Source: Paraburkholderia bannensis NBRC 103871
GTDB taxonomy: Bacteria; Pseudomonadota; Gammaproteobacteria; Burkholderiales; Burkholderiaceae
Assembly (NCBI RefSeq): GCF_000685015.1
Contig: NZ_BAYA01000009.1
Span: 124,001 to 188,000 of the forward strand
Length of the DNA: 64,000 nucleotides
Direction: 5' to 3'
Below the pieces are notes generated by a model. The model searched no databases. It saw nothing but the letters and a program-made list of their open reading frames with translations, and was not told the DNA's origin. This document shows, one piece after another, positions 53,244 to 63,434 of the stretch. A program made the position numbers and the translations under genes. The first letter of the stretch is position 1. Each line of letters starts with the position of its first letter.

Positions 53244-53272
53244 ATTATAGCCCGAAACCAATGGCATAACAA
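53244..53272 (-). promoter_or_regulatory. Sigma-70 promoter of the rpsP operon
   Basis: On the minus strand TTGTTA is followed after 17 bases by the perfect -10 TATAAT (plus-strand positions 53249-53244), about 50 bases before the rpsP start. Confidence 0.78.
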
Positions 53273-53520
53273 ACACTTAACTGAAAACCGCGCTGCTCAA
53301 CCAGAAAGGCCGCACGAAAGCGGCAAGGAAGGCGACGATGCAAGGCGACCGAAACCCGGCTCGCAGGGACAACGAGGGTACCTGTGCGATGGCGGCGCAG
53401 CGGCTTCTGGCGCGGGCCTGGGCGATTTTCAAACGGTGTAACGGGCGCGTCTTCACGCTTTCTGCCGATGCGTCCCTCGAACGGCAGAGGTGTGGCGCCG
53501 ACGCATCGTCGGCACCACCA

Positions 53521-54657
53521 GTGCGCAAAGCGCCGCGTATTTTACGCGATACCGGCGCGACGATTGCCGCCGCCCTCCTCTTCTGCGCATCGAGCGCGCA
53601 TGCCGCGCTGCCCATCGAGCGCATCAAGCTGCCACCCGGCCTCCATATCGAAGTGCTCAGCGACGACGTGCCCGCCGCACGCGAAATGACGCTCTCGCCC
53701 AACAAAGGCATTCTTTACGTCGGCAGCATGGAGGGCCGCGTCTATGCGCTCGAATTGCGCGACGGCAAGCTCGTGAAGCGTCATGTGGTCGCCAGCGGCT
53801 TGAACATGCCAGTGGGTGTGGCGTGGCGCGATAACGCTCTATATGTATCCGCCGTGTCGTCGATCGTGCGGCTCGATGCCATCGACGATCATCTCGACGA
53901 TCCGCCCAAACCCGCCGTCGTCACCGACCAGTTGCCCAGCGAGCGTCATCACGGCTGGAAATTCATCGCCTTCGGCCCGGACGGCAAGCTCTACGTGCCG
54001 CAAGGTGCGCCCTGCAACGTCTGCCTGCCCGCGAGCGATCCGCAGCGCACCCACTTCGCGATGATCGGCCGCATGGATCCGGACGGCTCGCACTACGAGA
54101 CCATTGCGCGCGGCGTGCGCAATACGGTGGGTTTCGCGTGGCATCCGCAGACGCACGAGCTATGGTTCACGGACAACGGCCGCGACATGCTCGGCGACGA
54201 TATCCCCGACGACAAGCTCAATCGCCTCGCGCACACCGGCGAGGACTTCGGCTTTCCTTATTGTCACGGCGGCAACGTGAGCGACCCGGAATTCGGCAAG
54301 CAGCATCCGTGCAGCGACTTCACGCCGCCGGTCGTGCAACTGGGCGCGCACGTCGCCTCGCTCGGCATGCGCTTCTATACAGGCGCGATGTTTCCCGCCG
54401 CCTACCGCAACAGCATCTTCATCGCCGAGCACGGCTCGTGGAACCGCAGCCGCAAGGTGGGCTATCGCGTCGTGCGCGTCACGGCCGACGCCAACGGCGC
54501 GAACGCGCATCAGGAAGTGTTCGCCCAGGGCTGGCTCAATGCCGACGATACGCAATGGGGCCGCCCCGCCGATGTGCTGCCGCTGCCCGATGGCTCGCTG
54601 CTCATCAGCGACGATTACGCCGGGGCGATCTATCGCGTGACTTACACGCGACCTTGA
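53521..54657 (+). CDS. PQQ-dependent sugar dehydrogenase family protein (sorbosone dehydrogenase-like)
   Basis: An exported six-bladed beta-propeller. The mature protein begins ALPIERIKLPPGLHIEVLSDD; later HGWKFIAFGPDGKLYVPQG, RNTVGFAWHPQTHELWFTDNGRD and IAEHGSWNRSRK match the soluble quinoprotein glucose/sorbosone dehydrogenase family. A longer frame opens at ATG 53338, but the signal peptide only starts at GTG 53521 (RKAPRILRDTGATIAAALLF, cut after SAHA). The 61 upstream codons are Cys/Arg-rich and look non-coding, so I prefer GTG 53521 (378 residues). Confidence 0.85.
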   Translation: MRKAPRILRDTGATIAAALLFCASSAHAALPIERIKLPPGLHIEVLSDDVPAAREMTLSPNKGILYVGSMEGRVYALELRDGKLVKRHVVASGLNMPVGVAWRDNALYVSAVSSIVRLDAIDDHLDDPPKPAVVTDQLPSERHHGWKFIAFGPDGKLYVPQGAPCNVCLPASDPQRTHFAMIGRMDPDGSHYETIARGVRNTVGFAWHPQTHELWFTDNGRDMLGDDIPDDKLNRLAHTGEDFGFPYCHGGNVSDPEFGKQHPCSDFTPPVVQLGAHVASLGMRFYTGAMFPAAYRNSIFIAEHGSWNRSRKVGYRVVRVTADANGANAHQEVFAQGWLNADDTQWGRPADVLPLPDGSLLISDDYAGAIYRVTYTRP

Positions 54658-54830
54658 GCCCCCCCCCTGAATCGACTCACGGCCCAGGCTGTTCCGGACA
54701 TAAGGCGCAACACCTGCTGAAGCACGAACGCCGCACGTACAATGACCCGCGGGCCGAGACAGCCCGCTCGTCGTTTGCTTTGCGCGTTCGAATACCGCTC
54801 TACGCGCCGTCCGAGAAAACCCGCCAGCCC

Positions 54831-55301
54831 ATGCCCAATCAGAAAAATCCCGCACGCTTTCGCAACAAGACGCTCACCGCCGCCCTCGCCTTTCTGCTAG
54901 GCAGCCTGGGCGCTCACCGCTTCTATCTGTATGGGCCGCGCGACGTGTGGGGCTGGGCCCATATCGCCGGCACGCTGCTTGGGATTCCGGGCGTGATGCT
55001 GCTCGTGGCCACCGAACGCGCATCGATTGCCGGCTGGGTGCTTGCCGTGATCGGCGCGGTGTCGGTGCTTTCGGCGTTTCTCGCGGCGATCGTCTACGGC
55101 CTGCGCCCCGACGACAAGTGGGACGCGCAGTTCAATGCCGCCTTCGCGGGCACGCGCGTGAGCGGCTCGGGCTGGACGGTGATCTTCGTGGTGATCTTTT
55201 CGCTGCTGATCGGCGCGTTCCTGCTGATGACGGGACTCGCGCTCTCGTTCCAGACGTATTTCGAATCGCAGGTCGAAGCGGCCAGGGCGCTCTCGCAGTA
55301 A
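54831..55301 (+). CDS. TM2/NINE-type membrane protein
   Basis: A 156-residue membrane protein. The N-terminal FRNKTLTAALAFLLGSLGAHRFYLYG is typical of the TM2 family, where Gly and His of GAHRFYLG form a conserved turn. It has about four hydrophobic segments (residues 14-30, 40-60, 65-90, 118-145). A periplasmic or cytosolic linker DDKWDAQFNAAF lies before the last. No function is assigned. ATG 54831 is the first start with a good membrane topology. Confidence 0.82.
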   Translation: MPNQKNPARFRNKTLTAALAFLLGSLGAHRFYLYGPRDVWGWAHIAGTLLGIPGVMLLVATERASIAGWVLAVIGAVSVLSAFLAAIVYGLRPDDKWDAQFNAAFAGTRVSGSGWTVIFVVIFSLLIGAFLLMTGLALSFQTYFESQVEAARALSQ

Positions 55302-55330
55302 GCGCGTGCGCCGGCGCTAGAACGGATCGG

Positions 55331-56512
55331 CTAGAACAGGTCGAGCTGCGGCTTGTCCCGCACGGTCTTCTCGCGCACGAACTCCGACATATCCAGAATA
55401 CCGTGGCGGCGCTCGTTGAGCCCGAGCCGCTTCACGGCCTGATGAAAGCGCTGCTTGAGCAGATCGGCCCATAGTCCCGTGCCCTTCATGCGCTGCGAAA
55501 AATCCGACTCGTAATCCTTGCCGCCGCGCATGTCGCGCACGCGGCTCATCACACGCGCCGCCCGCTGCGGGAAATGGGCCTCCAGCCAGCCCTGAAACAG
55601 CGGCGACACTTCCCACGGCAGACGCAGCACGATATAGCTCGCGCTTGTCGCGCCCGCTTCGGCGCAGGCTTCCAGCACCCGTTCCATGTCGGGTTCGGTG
55701 ACGAAGGGAATCACGGGCGCGATGCTCACGCCCACCGGAATGCCCGCCTGAGCGAGCGTGCGGATCGTGCGCAGGCGACGCGCGGGCGTGGCGGCGCGCG
55801 GCTCCAGCGTGCGGGCGATATCGGCGTCGAGCGTGGTAATGGTGATCGCCGCCATGAACTGCCTGCGCTGCGCCATCGGCGCGAGCAGATCGATGTCGCG
55901 CTCGATCAGCGACGATTTGGTGATGGCCGCGAACGGATGCTGACGCTCGGCCAGCACCTCGATCACGCGGCGCGTGAGACGCAAGTCGCGCTCGATGGGT
56001 TGCCAGGCGTCCGTGTTGACGCCCAGCGCGATCGGCTCCGGCTCGTACGAGGGCTTCGAGATCTCGCGCAGCAGCAAGTCGGGCGCGTTGATCTTCGCGT
56101 AGAGCCGGCTTTCGAAGTCGAGCCCCGGCGACAGCCCGAGATAGCTGTGCGTGGGTCGCGCGAAACAATAAATGCAGCCGTGCTCGCAGCCGCGATACGG
56201 ATTGAGCGAAACATTGAACGGGATATCCGGCGACTGGTTGCGCGTGAGAATGCTTTTCGCGCGCTCCTCGAAGACCTGCGTGCGCAGCAGATCGGCCTGG
56301 GGCCCGTCATGTTCTTCGCCTTCCTCGGGCTGCGCCTGCTGCCAGCCATCGTCGAAGACTTCGCGCTGGTCGACTTCGTAACGCCCCTGCATGTTCGTGA
56401 CCGCGCCGCGCCCCTTGCGTGGCGCAGGCGGGGCGACGGGATACCACGTGTCAGTGTCGTGCTCACGTGTGTCGCGAGTGTCGGCTTGCCGACTGGATTC
56501 CGGGTCGTTCAC
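55331..56512 (-). CDS. Radical SAM protein, SplB-like (PA0069 family)
   Basis: A 393-residue protein with the AdoMet radical cluster motif CEHGCIYCFARPTH (Cys-x3-Cys-x2-Cys) near residue 110, followed by ARPTHSYLGLSPGLDFES. Later segments include ATLEPRAATPARR and IAPVIPFVTEP. This family is annotated as PA0069-type radical SAM, related to spore photoproduct lyase, but its substrate is unknown. Translation begins at GTG 56512. Confidence 0.88.
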   Translation of the reverse strand: MNDPESSRQADTRDTREHDTDTWYPVAPPAPRKGRGAVTNMQGRYEVDQREVFDDGWQQAQPEEGEEHDGPQADLLRTQVFEERAKSILTRNQSPDIPFNVSLNPYRGCEHGCIYCFARPTHSYLGLSPGLDFESRLYAKINAPDLLLREISKPSYEPEPIALGVNTDAWQPIERDLRLTRRVIEVLAERQHPFAAITKSSLIERDIDLLAPMAQRRQFMAAITITTLDADIARTLEPRAATPARRLRTIRTLAQAGIPVGVSIAPVIPFVTEPDMERVLEACAEAGATSASYIVLRLPWEVSPLFQGWLEAHFPQRAARVMSRVRDMRGGKDYESDFSQRMKGTGLWADLLKQRFHQAVKRLGLNERRHGILDMSEFVREKTVRDKPQLDLF

Positions 56513-56629
56513 GGCTCAATGCAAAAAAGCGTCTCGATACTGTACAAATATACAGTATCGAGACGCTTTGTCGAGCGAGAAAAACAGGGCCGAACTCAGC
56601 CCCGGAATGCGCCTGGAAGCGGCCTGCGC

Positions 56630-57118
56630 CTACTCGCCAACGGCGATCGTCAGCGTTTCCTTGATCTCTTCCATCACCACATAGCTCTTCGACTGCACCG
56701 CGCCCGGCAGTTGCAGCAGGATGTCGCCCAGCAGCTTGCGGTAATCGGCCATCTCGCCGATGCGCGCCTTGATCAGATAGTCGAAGTCGCCCGAAACCAG
56801 GTGGCACTCCAGCACCTCGGGAATCTTCTGCACCTCGCGGCGGAACTGGTCGAACATGTTGCCGCTCTTGTGGTCGAGCGTGATCTCCACGAACACCAGC
56901 AGCGCCGCACCCAGCACGTTGGGATTCACGCGCGCGTAGTAGCCCGTGATGACGCCGTCGCGTTCCATGCGCTTGACGCGTTCGATGCACGGCGTGACCG
57001 ACAGCCCCACCTGCTCCGCGAGGTCTTTCATGGCCATGCGGCCGTCCTCCTGGAGCAGTTTCAGGATGCGGTGATCGAGCCGGTCGAGCGCACGAACCGG
57101 CTGACGCTGCGTTCTCAT
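56630..57118 (-). CDS. lrp: Lrp/AsnC family regulator, divergent from dadA
   Basis: A 162-residue leucine-responsive type regulator. The HTH lies in LDRLDHRILKLLQEDGRMAMKDLAEQVGLSVTPCIERVKRM, and the RAM domain includes LVSGDFDYLIKARIG. It is divergently transcribed from dadA across 179 bases. In proteobacteria such a regulator activates dadA in response to alanine or leucine. The start is MRTQRQPVRALDRL; a Leu/Phe-rich in-frame extension upstream is not homologous. Confidence 0.93.
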   Translation of the reverse strand: MRTQRQPVRALDRLDHRILKLLQEDGRMAMKDLAEQVGLSVTPCIERVKRMERDGVITGYYARVNPNVLGAALLVFVEITLDHKSGNMFDQFRREVQKIPEVLECHLVSGDFDYLIKARIGEMADYRKLLGDILLQLPGAVQSKSYVVMEEIKETLTIAVGE

Positions 57119-57297
57119 GTTTTTTTCCTGAAAATCTAAAAAATACAATAACAAAATCTGGACGTTGAACAATAGCATAGGCGATATCACTGGCTACATC
57201 CGATTTTTCATGCCTTGTGCGCTGCACACGCCTCAGACAGGCGGTTCAGCCCGGCAAAGCGGCGTAGCCCCAAACAAATCTAACTGGTGGAGCAGCT
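57119..57297. promoter_or_regulatory. Divergent lrp-dadA promoter region
   Basis: 179 bases of A+T-richer sequence, especially at 57120-57185 (runs of A, then AACAAAATCTGG). It should contain both promoters and Lrp-binding sites. No single site is clear enough to mark. GGTGGAG precedes the dadA ATG. Confidence 0.5.
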
Positions 57298-58584
57298 ATG
57301 CGAGTCGTCGTGTTGGGCAGTGGTGTGGTCGGGGTGGCCAGCGCCTGGTATCTTGCCCGCGCGGGCCATGAAGTGACGGTGATCGACCGCGAGCCCGCTC
57401 CTGCGCTGGAGACCAGCTTTGCGAACGCCGGCCAGATCTCGCCGGGTTATGCCGCGCCGTGGGCCGCGCCCGGTGTGCCGCTCAAGGCCATCAAGTGGAT
57501 GTTCGAGAAGCACGCGCCGCTCGCGATCCGTCTCGACGGCACGAAATTCCAGTTGCAGTGGATGTGGCAAATGCTGCAAAACTGCACGGCCGATCGCTAC
57601 GCGCTCAACAAGGGCCGCATGGTGCGCCTGGCCGAATACAGCCGCGACTGCCTGCAGGCGCTGCGCGCCGACACCGGCATCCAGTACGAAGGCCGCACGG
57701 GCGGCACGCTCCAGGTGTTCCGCACCCAGCAGCAATTCGACGGCGCACAGAAAGACATCGCCGTGCTCAAGGACGCCAACGTCCCGTACGAACTGCTGAC
57801 GCCCGCCGAACTCCATCGCGCCGAACCGGCGCTCGCCGCCGTCTCGCACAAGCTCACGGGCGGCCTGCGCCTGCCGGGCGACGAAACCGGCGACTGCCAG
57901 CTGTTCACCACGCGCCTCGCCGCGATGGCCGCCGAGCTGGGCGTCAAGTTCCGCTACAACACGCCGATCGACGGCCTCGTCGTGCAAGGCGACCGCATTG
58001 CCGGCGTGCAGTGCGGCGCGGAAGTCGTGCGTGCGGATTCCTACGTCGTGGCGCTCGGTTCGTTCTCGACGAAGATGCTTGCGGGCCTCGTGAAGATCCC
58101 GGTCTATCCGCTCAAGGGTTATTCGATCACCGCGCCGATCGTCAACGCGGGCGCAGCGCCGGTGTCGACCGTGCTCGACGAGACCTACAAGATCGCGATC
58201 ACGCGTTTCGACGACCGGATCCGCGTGGGCGGCATGGCCGAAATCGTCGGCTTCGACAAGACGCTCAAGGAAGCCCGTCGCGAAACGCTGGAAATGTGCG
58301 TGAACGACCTGTTCCCGGGCGGCGGCGACACGACCAAGGCCACGTTCTGGACCGGCCTGCGTCCGATGACGCCGGACGGCACGCCGGTGGTGGGCCGCAC
58401 GCCGTTCTCGAACCTGTTCCTGAACACGGGCCACGGCACGCTGGGCTGGACGATGTCGTGCGGCTCGGGTCAGTTGCTCGCCGACCTGATCTCGGGCAAG
58501 CAGCCCGCGATCAAGGCCGACGATCTCTCGGTCTATCGCTACCTCGGCGAGACCAAGGGCGAGCATCGTCCGGCTTACGCGTAA
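57298..58584 (+). CDS. dadA: D-amino acid dehydrogenase DadA
   Basis: A 428-residue FAD-dependent membrane-associated dehydrogenase that oxidises D-alanine and other D-amino acids to 2-oxo acids. The dinucleotide-binding fold is [21 protein letters not shown] with [20 protein letters not shown] and the C-terminal [32 protein letters not shown] are typical of DadA. Normally an alanine racemase gene (dadX) is nearby, but none is seen here. Its regulator gene is divergent. Confidence 0.96.
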   Translation: MRVVVLGSGVVGVASAWYLARAGHEVTVIDREPAPALETSFANAGQISPGYAAPWAAPGVPLKAIKWMFEKHAPLAIRLDGTKFQLQWMWQMLQNCTADRYALNKGRMVRLAEYSRDCLQALRADTGIQYEGRTGGTLQVFRTQQQFDGAQKDIAVLKDANVPYELLTPAELHRAEPALAAVSHKLTGGLRLPGDETGDCQLFTTRLAAMAAELGVKFRYNTPIDGLVVQGDRIAGVQCGAEVVRADSYVVALGSFSTKMLAGLVKIPVYPLKGYSITAPIVNAGAAPVSTVLDETYKIAITRFDDRIRVGGMAEIVGFDKTLKEARRETLEMCVNDLFPGGGDTTKATFWTGLRPMTPDGTPVVGRTPFSNLFLNTGHGTLGWTMSCGSGQLLADLISGKQPAIKADDLSVYRYLGETKGEHRPAYA

Positions 58585-58608
58585 CGCCCGCTTCTCGTTG
58601 GTGTAGAA

Positions 58609-58642
58609 AAACGGCGGCCCGTTCACACGAGCCGCCGTTTTG
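58609..58642. terminator. Bidirectional terminator between dadA and the acyl-CoA dehydrogenase gene
   Basis: AAACGGCGGC / GCCGCCGTTT with a 12-base loop and flanking A and T runs. Confidence 0.82.
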
Positions 58643-58667
58643 CGTTTACCGCCGCAGGTCAATCCCG

Positions 58668-60455
58668 TCAGAACTGATCCTCGGCAAGCGCGAGCACGCC
58701 TTCCGAGCCCTTCGCGCTGACAATCGACGCTTCGAGCGCGACCGCCTGCGGCAGCACATGCTCGGCGTAGAACTGCGCGGTCGCGATCTTCGCGCCGTGG
58801 AACTTCGGATCATCCTGCATGAGGCGCTGCGAGGCCAGCATCGCGCGCGCCATCTGCCAGCCGCCCAGCACGATGCCTGCGAGCTTCAGGTACGGCACGC
58901 TGCCCGCGAATACGGCGTTCGGGTCGCGCTTTGCGTTCGCGAGCACGAAGTCCACCGTCAATCCCAGCGCCTGCTGGCCGAGCGCCAGATGATTCGCCAT
59001 CGACTTGAACGCGGCGCCGTCCTGCGCGACCAGCTCAGTGACGGTTTCGCCGATCTCTGCGAGCAACGCCTTCACCACCGCCCCGCCGTCGCGCAGCGTC
59101 TTGCGGCCAATCAGGTCGTTGGCCTGGATCGCCGTGGTGCCCTCGTAGATCGCGAGAATGCGCGCGTCCCGATAGAACTGCGCCGCGCCGGTTTCCTCGA
59201 TGAAACCCATGCCGCCGTGCACCTGCACGCCCAGGCTCGCGACGTCGATGGCCAGCTCCGTGCTCCAGCCCTTCACGATCGGCACGAGGTATTCGTAGCC
59301 CGCCTGGTGTTGCGCCCGCCTCGTTTCGTCGGGATCGCGATGCGCAAGGTCGCTCTGCGCCGCCGCGACGTAAGCGAGCGCGCGCGCCGCTTCGGTCAGC
59401 GCGCGCATGGTCGCGAGCATGCGGCGCACATCCGGATGGTGAATGATCGTCGTCGCCGCTTTCGACGAACCGTCGATGGGCCGGCTTTGCACGCGCTCCT
59501 TCGCGTAGGCCAGCGCCTTCTGGTACGCGCGATCGGACACCGCCACGCCCTGCATGCCCACCGCGAAGCGCGCGGCGTTCATCATGATGAACATGTATTC
59601 GAGGCCGCGATTCTCCTCGCCGATCAGCTCGCCAATCGCGCCGCCGTGGTCGCCGTACTGAAGCACCGCCGTCGGACTCGCCTTGATACCGAGCTTGTGT
59701 TCGATCGACACGCACTGCACGTCGTTGCGCGCGCCGGGCGTGCCGTCTTCGTTGATGAGGAACTTCGGCACGATGAACAGCGATATGCCCTTCACGCCTT
59801 CGGGCGCATCGGGCGTGCGCGCGAGCACGAGGTGGACGATGTTCTCCGCCATGTCGTGCTCGCCCCAGGTGATGAAGATCTTGGTGCCGAACACCTTGTA
59901 GGTGCCGTCGGGCTGAGGCTCGGCGCGCGTGCGCACGGCGGCGAGATCCGAGCCGGCCTGCGGCTCGGTGAGGTTCATCGTGCCCGTCCAGACGCCCGCA
60001 ATCAGTTTCGGCACGAAGCGCTGCTTTTGCGTCTCGCTGCCCGCCGTGAGCAGCGCCTCGATGGCGCCGTCGGTGAGCAGCGGACACAGCGCGAACGAAA
60101 GATTCGCCGCGTTGAGCATCTCCACGCACGGCGTGCCGACGAGCTTGGGCAAGCCCTGTCCTTCGTATTCCTGAGGATGCTGCACGCCCTGCCAGCCGCC
60201 CGCGACGTACTGGCCGAACGCCTGCGCAAAACCGGGCGTCGCGTGCACCGTGCCGTTGTCCCAGCGACTGGGGTTGCGGTCGCCCTCGGCGTTCAGCGGT
60301 GCGAGCACTTCGCCGCAGAACTTCGCGGCCTCGTGCAGCACGGCTTCGACGGTTTCGGGCGTGGCGTCCTCGTAGCCTGGCAGCGCCGCGATGGCGTCGA
60401 GTCCCGCGAGTTGCTGCATCACGAACAGCATGTCCTTGATCGGCGCGTCGTACAT
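58668..60455 (-). CDS. Acyl-CoA dehydrogenase
   Basis: A 595-residue FAD enzyme of the long acyl-CoA dehydrogenase type with a C-terminal extension. Motifs: TGTMNLTEPQAGSDLAAVRT and FITWGEHD for FAD/substrate contact, and the C-terminal YEGTTAIQANDLIGRK. It oxidises an acyl-CoA to a trans-2-enoyl-CoA and passes electrons to EtfAB, whose genes lie directly upstream on the same strand. Chain-length specificity is not predictable. A terminator between etfA and this gene suggests it also has its own promoter. Confidence 0.94.
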   Translation of the reverse strand: MYDAPIKDMLFVMQQLAGLDAIAALPGYEDATPETVEAVLHEAAKFCGEVLAPLNAEGDRNPSRWDNGTVHATPGFAQAFGQYVAGGWQGVQHPQEYEGQGLPKLVGTPCVEMLNAANLSFALCPLLTDGAIEALLTAGSETQKQRFVPKLIAGVWTGTMNLTEPQAGSDLAAVRTRAEPQPDGTYKVFGTKIFITWGEHDMAENIVHLVLARTPDAPEGVKGISLFIVPKFLINEDGTPGARNDVQCVSIEHKLGIKASPTAVLQYGDHGGAIGELIGEENRGLEYMFIMMNAARFAVGMQGVAVSDRAYQKALAYAKERVQSRPIDGSSKAATTIIHHPDVRRMLATMRALTEAARALAYVAAAQSDLAHRDPDETRRAQHQAGYEYLVPIVKGWSTELAIDVASLGVQVHGGMGFIEETGAAQFYRDARILAIYEGTTAIQANDLIGRKTLRDGGAVVKALLAEIGETVTELVAQDGAAFKSMANHLALGQQALGLTVDFVLANAKRDPNAVFAGSVPYLKLAGIVLGGWQMARAMLASQRLMQDDPKFHGAKIATAQFYAEHVLPQAVALEASIVSAKGSEGVLALAEDQF

Positions 60456-60493
60456 GTCAGTCCTCCCAGTCTCCGGCTGTTCCGGTTATCGGA

Positions 60494-60524
60494 TAAAAAA
60501 AGGGACGCTTAAAGCGCCCCTTTT
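60494..60524 (-). terminator. Terminator of etfBA
   Basis: GGGGCGCTT and AAGCGTCCC on the minus strand form a stem with one G-T pair, followed by seven T. Confidence 0.82.
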
Positions 60525-60585
60525 CTGTTTCAGACGTCATGTGGTGACACGCGTCTGGTTTGCGTTATTCACGCATCGTTCCGGC

Positions 60586-61521
60586 TTAGCCGAGCTCTTT
60601 GACGAGCTCCGGCACAACCGTGAACAGATCGCCAACGAGGCCGTAGTCAGCCACGCTGAAGATCGGTGCTTCTTCGTCCTTGTTGATCGCGACGATGACC
60701 TTCGAGTCCTTCATGCCGGCCAGATGCTGGATCGCACCCGAGATGCCGACCGCAACGTACAGCTGCGGAGCGACGATCTTGCCGGTCTGGCCGACCTGGT
60801 AGTCGTTCGGCACATAGCCCGCGTCGACGGCTGCGCGCGATGCGCCCAGCGCTGCATTGAGCTTGTCAGCGAGCGGCTCCAGCACTTGCGTGTAGTTCTC
60901 GCCGCTGCCGAGACCCCGGCCGCCCGAGACGATGATCTTCGCGCTCGTCAGTTCCGGACGGTCGAGCTTCGTGACTTCGCGGCCAACGAACGCTGCCTTG
61001 CCGTTGTCGGCTGCGGCTTCGAGCTTTTCAACCGCTGCGCTGCCGCCTTCGGCAGCAACTGCGTCGAATGCCGTCGTACGCACAGTGATGACCTTGACCG
61101 GATCCGCCGATTGCACCGTCGCAATCGCGTTGCCTGCGTAGATCGGACGCTCGAACGTATCCGGCGAATCGACTGCCGTGATGTCCGAGATCTGCGCGAC
61201 GTCGAGCTTCGCAGCGATACGCGGCGTCACGTTCTTGCCCGCTGCCGTTGCCGGCGCCAGGATGTGCGAGTAGTTCTTCGCGATGGCGAGAACCGTGGCT
61301 TCGACGTTCTCAGCCAGACCTTGCGCGAGTTGCGGCGCGTCGGCCAGCAGCACCTTCGACACGCCCGCGATCTTCGCTGCAGCGTCAGCCGCTGCTTGAG
61401 CGTTGTGACCTGCGACCAGCACGTGCACGTCGCCGCCAATCTTCTGTGCGGCAGCAACCGTGTTCAGCGTTGCAGCCTTGATCGACTGATTGTCGTGTTC
61501 AGCAATAACCAGATTCGTCAT
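60586..61521 (-). CDS. etfA: Electron transfer flavoprotein alpha subunit EtfA (FixB)
   Basis: A 311-residue subunit carrying the FAD. The C-terminal FAD domain shows [48 protein letters not shown] and the closing [22 protein letters not shown]. It takes electrons from acyl-CoA dehydrogenases and passes them to the ETF-ubiquinone oxidoreductase. It starts 15 bases after etfB. Its codon use appears less GC-biased than the neighbours', which is usual for highly expressed genes here. Confidence 0.96.
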   Translation of the reverse strand: MTNLVIAEHDNQSIKAATLNTVAAAQKIGGDVHVLVAGHNAQAAADAAAKIAGVSKVLLADAPQLAQGLAENVEATVLAIAKNYSHILAPATAAGKNVTPRIAAKLDVAQISDITAVDSPDTFERPIYAGNAIATVQSADPVKVITVRTTAFDAVAAEGGSAAVEKLEAAADNGKAAFVGREVTKLDRPELTSAKIIVSGGRGLGSGENYTQVLEPLADKLNAALGASRAAVDAGYVPNDYQVGQTGKIVAPQLYVAVGISGAIQHLAGMKDSKVIVAINKDEEAPIFSVADYGLVGDLFTVVPELVKELG

Positions 61522-61536
61522 TTTCTTCTCGCTCCC

Positions 61537-62286
61537 TTACAGCACCTTGGCTTCGGTCTTCAGCTTCTCGACCAGCGTCTTCACGTCGGCGACCTTCACG
61601 CCTGCCGAACGCTTCGGCGGCTCAGCGACCTTGAGGGTCTTCAGACGCGGCGTGACGTCCACACCGAGGTCTTCGGGCTTGATCGTTTCCAGCGGCTTCT
61701 TCTTCGCCTTCATGATGTTCGGCAGCGTGACGTAGCGCGGCTCGTTCAGGCGCAGATCCGTCGTAACGACTGCGGGCAGCGTCAGCGACAGCGTTTCCGC
61801 GCCGCCGTCGACTTCACGTGCGACCGTAGCCTTGCCGTCTGCAACCGTGATCTTCGAAGCGAAGGTGGCTTGCGGCAGGTCTGCCAGTGCAGCCAGCATC
61901 TGGCCGGTCTGGTTCGAATCGTCGTCGATCGCCTGCTTGCCCAGGATGACGAGCTGCGGCTGTTCCTTGTCGACCAGCGCCTTGAGCAGCTTGGCGACGG
62001 CCAGCGGCTGGAGGTCTTCGTTCGACTCGATCAGGATGGCGCGATCCGCGCCGATCGCCAGCGCCGTGCGCAGCGTTTCCTGCGCCTGCGCCACACCTGC
62101 GGACACAGCAATGACTTCCGTCGCCACACCCGCTTCCTTCAGACGCACCGCTTCTTCAACAGCGATTTCGTCGAACGGGTTCATCGACATTTTCACGTTC
62201 GCGATGTCGACGCCCGTGCCGTCCGACTTCACACGAACCTTCACGTTGTAATCGACTACGCGCTTGACTGGCACAAGGACTTTCAT
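61537..62286 (-). CDS. etfB: Electron transfer flavoprotein beta subunit EtfB (FixA)
   Basis: A 249-residue subunit starting [20 protein letters not shown]. It contains AMP-binding residues in [10 protein letters not shown] and [19 protein letters not shown], and the C-terminal [18 protein letters not shown] recognition loop region that docks to dehydrogenases. It is the first gene of etfBA. Confidence 0.96.
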   Translation of the reverse strand: MKVLVPVKRVVDYNVKVRVKSDGTGVDIANVKMSMNPFDEIAVEEAVRLKEAGVATEVIAVSAGVAQAQETLRTALAIGADRAILIESNEDLQPLAVAKLLKALVDKEQPQLVILGKQAIDDDSNQTGQMLAALADLPQATFASKITVADGKATVAREVDGGAETLSLTLPAVVTTDLRLNEPRYVTLPNIMKAKKKPLETIKPEDLGVDVTPRLKTLKVAEPPKRSAGVKVADVKTLVEKLKTEAKVL

Positions 62287-62540
62287 TCACATGCTCCGAA
62301 GTTACGAATACGTCAACCTGGCGGACATTATAGCGATAGCGTTCCCGCACGCACCCGCCGCCAGCATTTTTCCCGCACGACCCGCTTTGCAGTCGCAGCC
62401 GCCCCATTTTCGCGGCTGGCTGCCTTGTTCGCCAGTAGCGAACGGTCGTGCGATTTTATGTCGGAAAAAACCCGGGCTCAAGCCCGGGCTCCGACTGAAT
62501 TCTCTATCTAATTCGTCGCGGCTGGACTCGCCCACCAGAA
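62287..62540. other. Intergenic region between etfB and metQ
   Basis: About 250 bases. It holds the etfB promoter region (A+T-richer around 62290-62340) and the metQ terminator at 62465-62488. No gene is supported. Confidence 0.5.
62465..62488 (-). terminator. Terminator of the methionine transport operon
   Basis: A perfect eight-base stem CCCGGGCT / AGCCCGGG with a two-base CA loop is followed on the minus strand by six T. Confidence 0.88.
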
Positions 62541-63338
62541 TTACCAGGAGGCGATCACCGCCCCGCCGAACTTCTGCTCGATGTACTGCTTCACTTCCGG
62601 CGACCGGTAGGCCGCCGCCAGCTTCGCCGCCCACGGCTTGTTGCGGTCTTCTGCACGGATCGCAAGGATATTGACATACGGCCCGTGCGGATCTTCCATC
62701 GCAATGGCGTCGGCCTTCGGCTTGAGCCCGGCCTGCATCGCGAAATTCGTATTGATCGCGGCGGCGTCCACATCGTCGAGCGAACGCGGAATCTGCGCCG
62801 CGTCGAGTTCGACGATCTTCAGCTTCCTGGGGTTATCCACGATGTCGATGGGCGTGGCCTTCAGACCTGCACTGGCGCGCAGCTTGATGAGGCCTTGCGT
62901 CTGCAACAGCAGCAACGCGCGCCCGCCATTGGTCGGGTCATTAGGCACCGCAATCCGCGCGCCTGGTTTGAGCTGCGTCAGCGTCTTGATCTTCTTCGAG
63001 TAAATGCCCATCGGGAAAGTGACCGTGTCCGCAAGCTTCACGAGCTTGTAGCCACGATCCTTCACCTGCGCATCCAGATACGGCTCGTGCTGGTAGCTGT
63101 TGGCGTCGAGATCGCCGCCCGCCAGCGCCGCATTCGGCTGCACGTAATCCGAGAACTCGACGATCTTGATGTCGAGGCCGTTCTTCGCCGCGACGCGCTT
63201 CACCACTTCCATCACCTGCTCGTGCGGGCCGCCCGTCACGCCCACCTTGATGGTCTCGTCCGCATTCGCGAGAAGCGGCGCGGCGAGCACGGCGGCGCCA
63301 AGCGCCGCAGCCAGCCCAATCACAAAACGACGTTGCAT
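62541..63338 (-). CDS. metQ: Methionine ABC transporter substrate-binding protein MetQ
   Basis: A 265-residue periplasmic protein of the NlpA family. Signal peptide MQRRFVIGLAAALG..., cut near LLANA. Family stretches are IKVGVTGGPHEQVMEVVK, FSDYVQPNAALAGGDLDANSYQHEPYL and IAVPNDPTNGGRALLLLQ. It binds methionine and delivers it to MetNI. There is no lipobox Cys, so it is soluble rather than lipid-anchored. I use ATG 63338. Confidence 0.93.
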   Translation of the reverse strand: MQRRFVIGLAAALGAAVLAAPLLANADETIKVGVTGGPHEQVMEVVKRVAAKNGLDIKIVEFSDYVQPNAALAGGDLDANSYQHEPYLDAQVKDRGYKLVKLADTVTFPMGIYSKKIKTLTQLKPGARIAVPNDPTNGGRALLLLQTQGLIKLRASAGLKATPIDIVDNPRKLKIVELDAAQIPRSLDDVDAAAINTNFAMQAGLKPKADAIAMEDPHGPYVNILAIRAEDRNKPWAAKLAAAYRSPEVKQYIEQKFGGAVIASW

Positions 63339-63434
63339 AACCAAACCTTTGTCTCTGTAGTTATTGATCTATAGCGAAAAAACGCCTGGCCAGCCTCGTC
63401 GGTTTGGACGATCCGCTTACTGCGCTTACTGCGG

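Noticed and set aside
57459..60512. A 1017-codon plus-strand open frame across dadA and the acyl-CoA dehydrogenase gene
   Set aside because: It overlaps two genes with clear catalytic motifs on their own frames; its product is Arg/His-rich without homology.
60391..62511. A 706-codon plus-strand frame opposite etfBA
   Set aside because: It is antisense to two well-conserved genes and has no recognisable domain.
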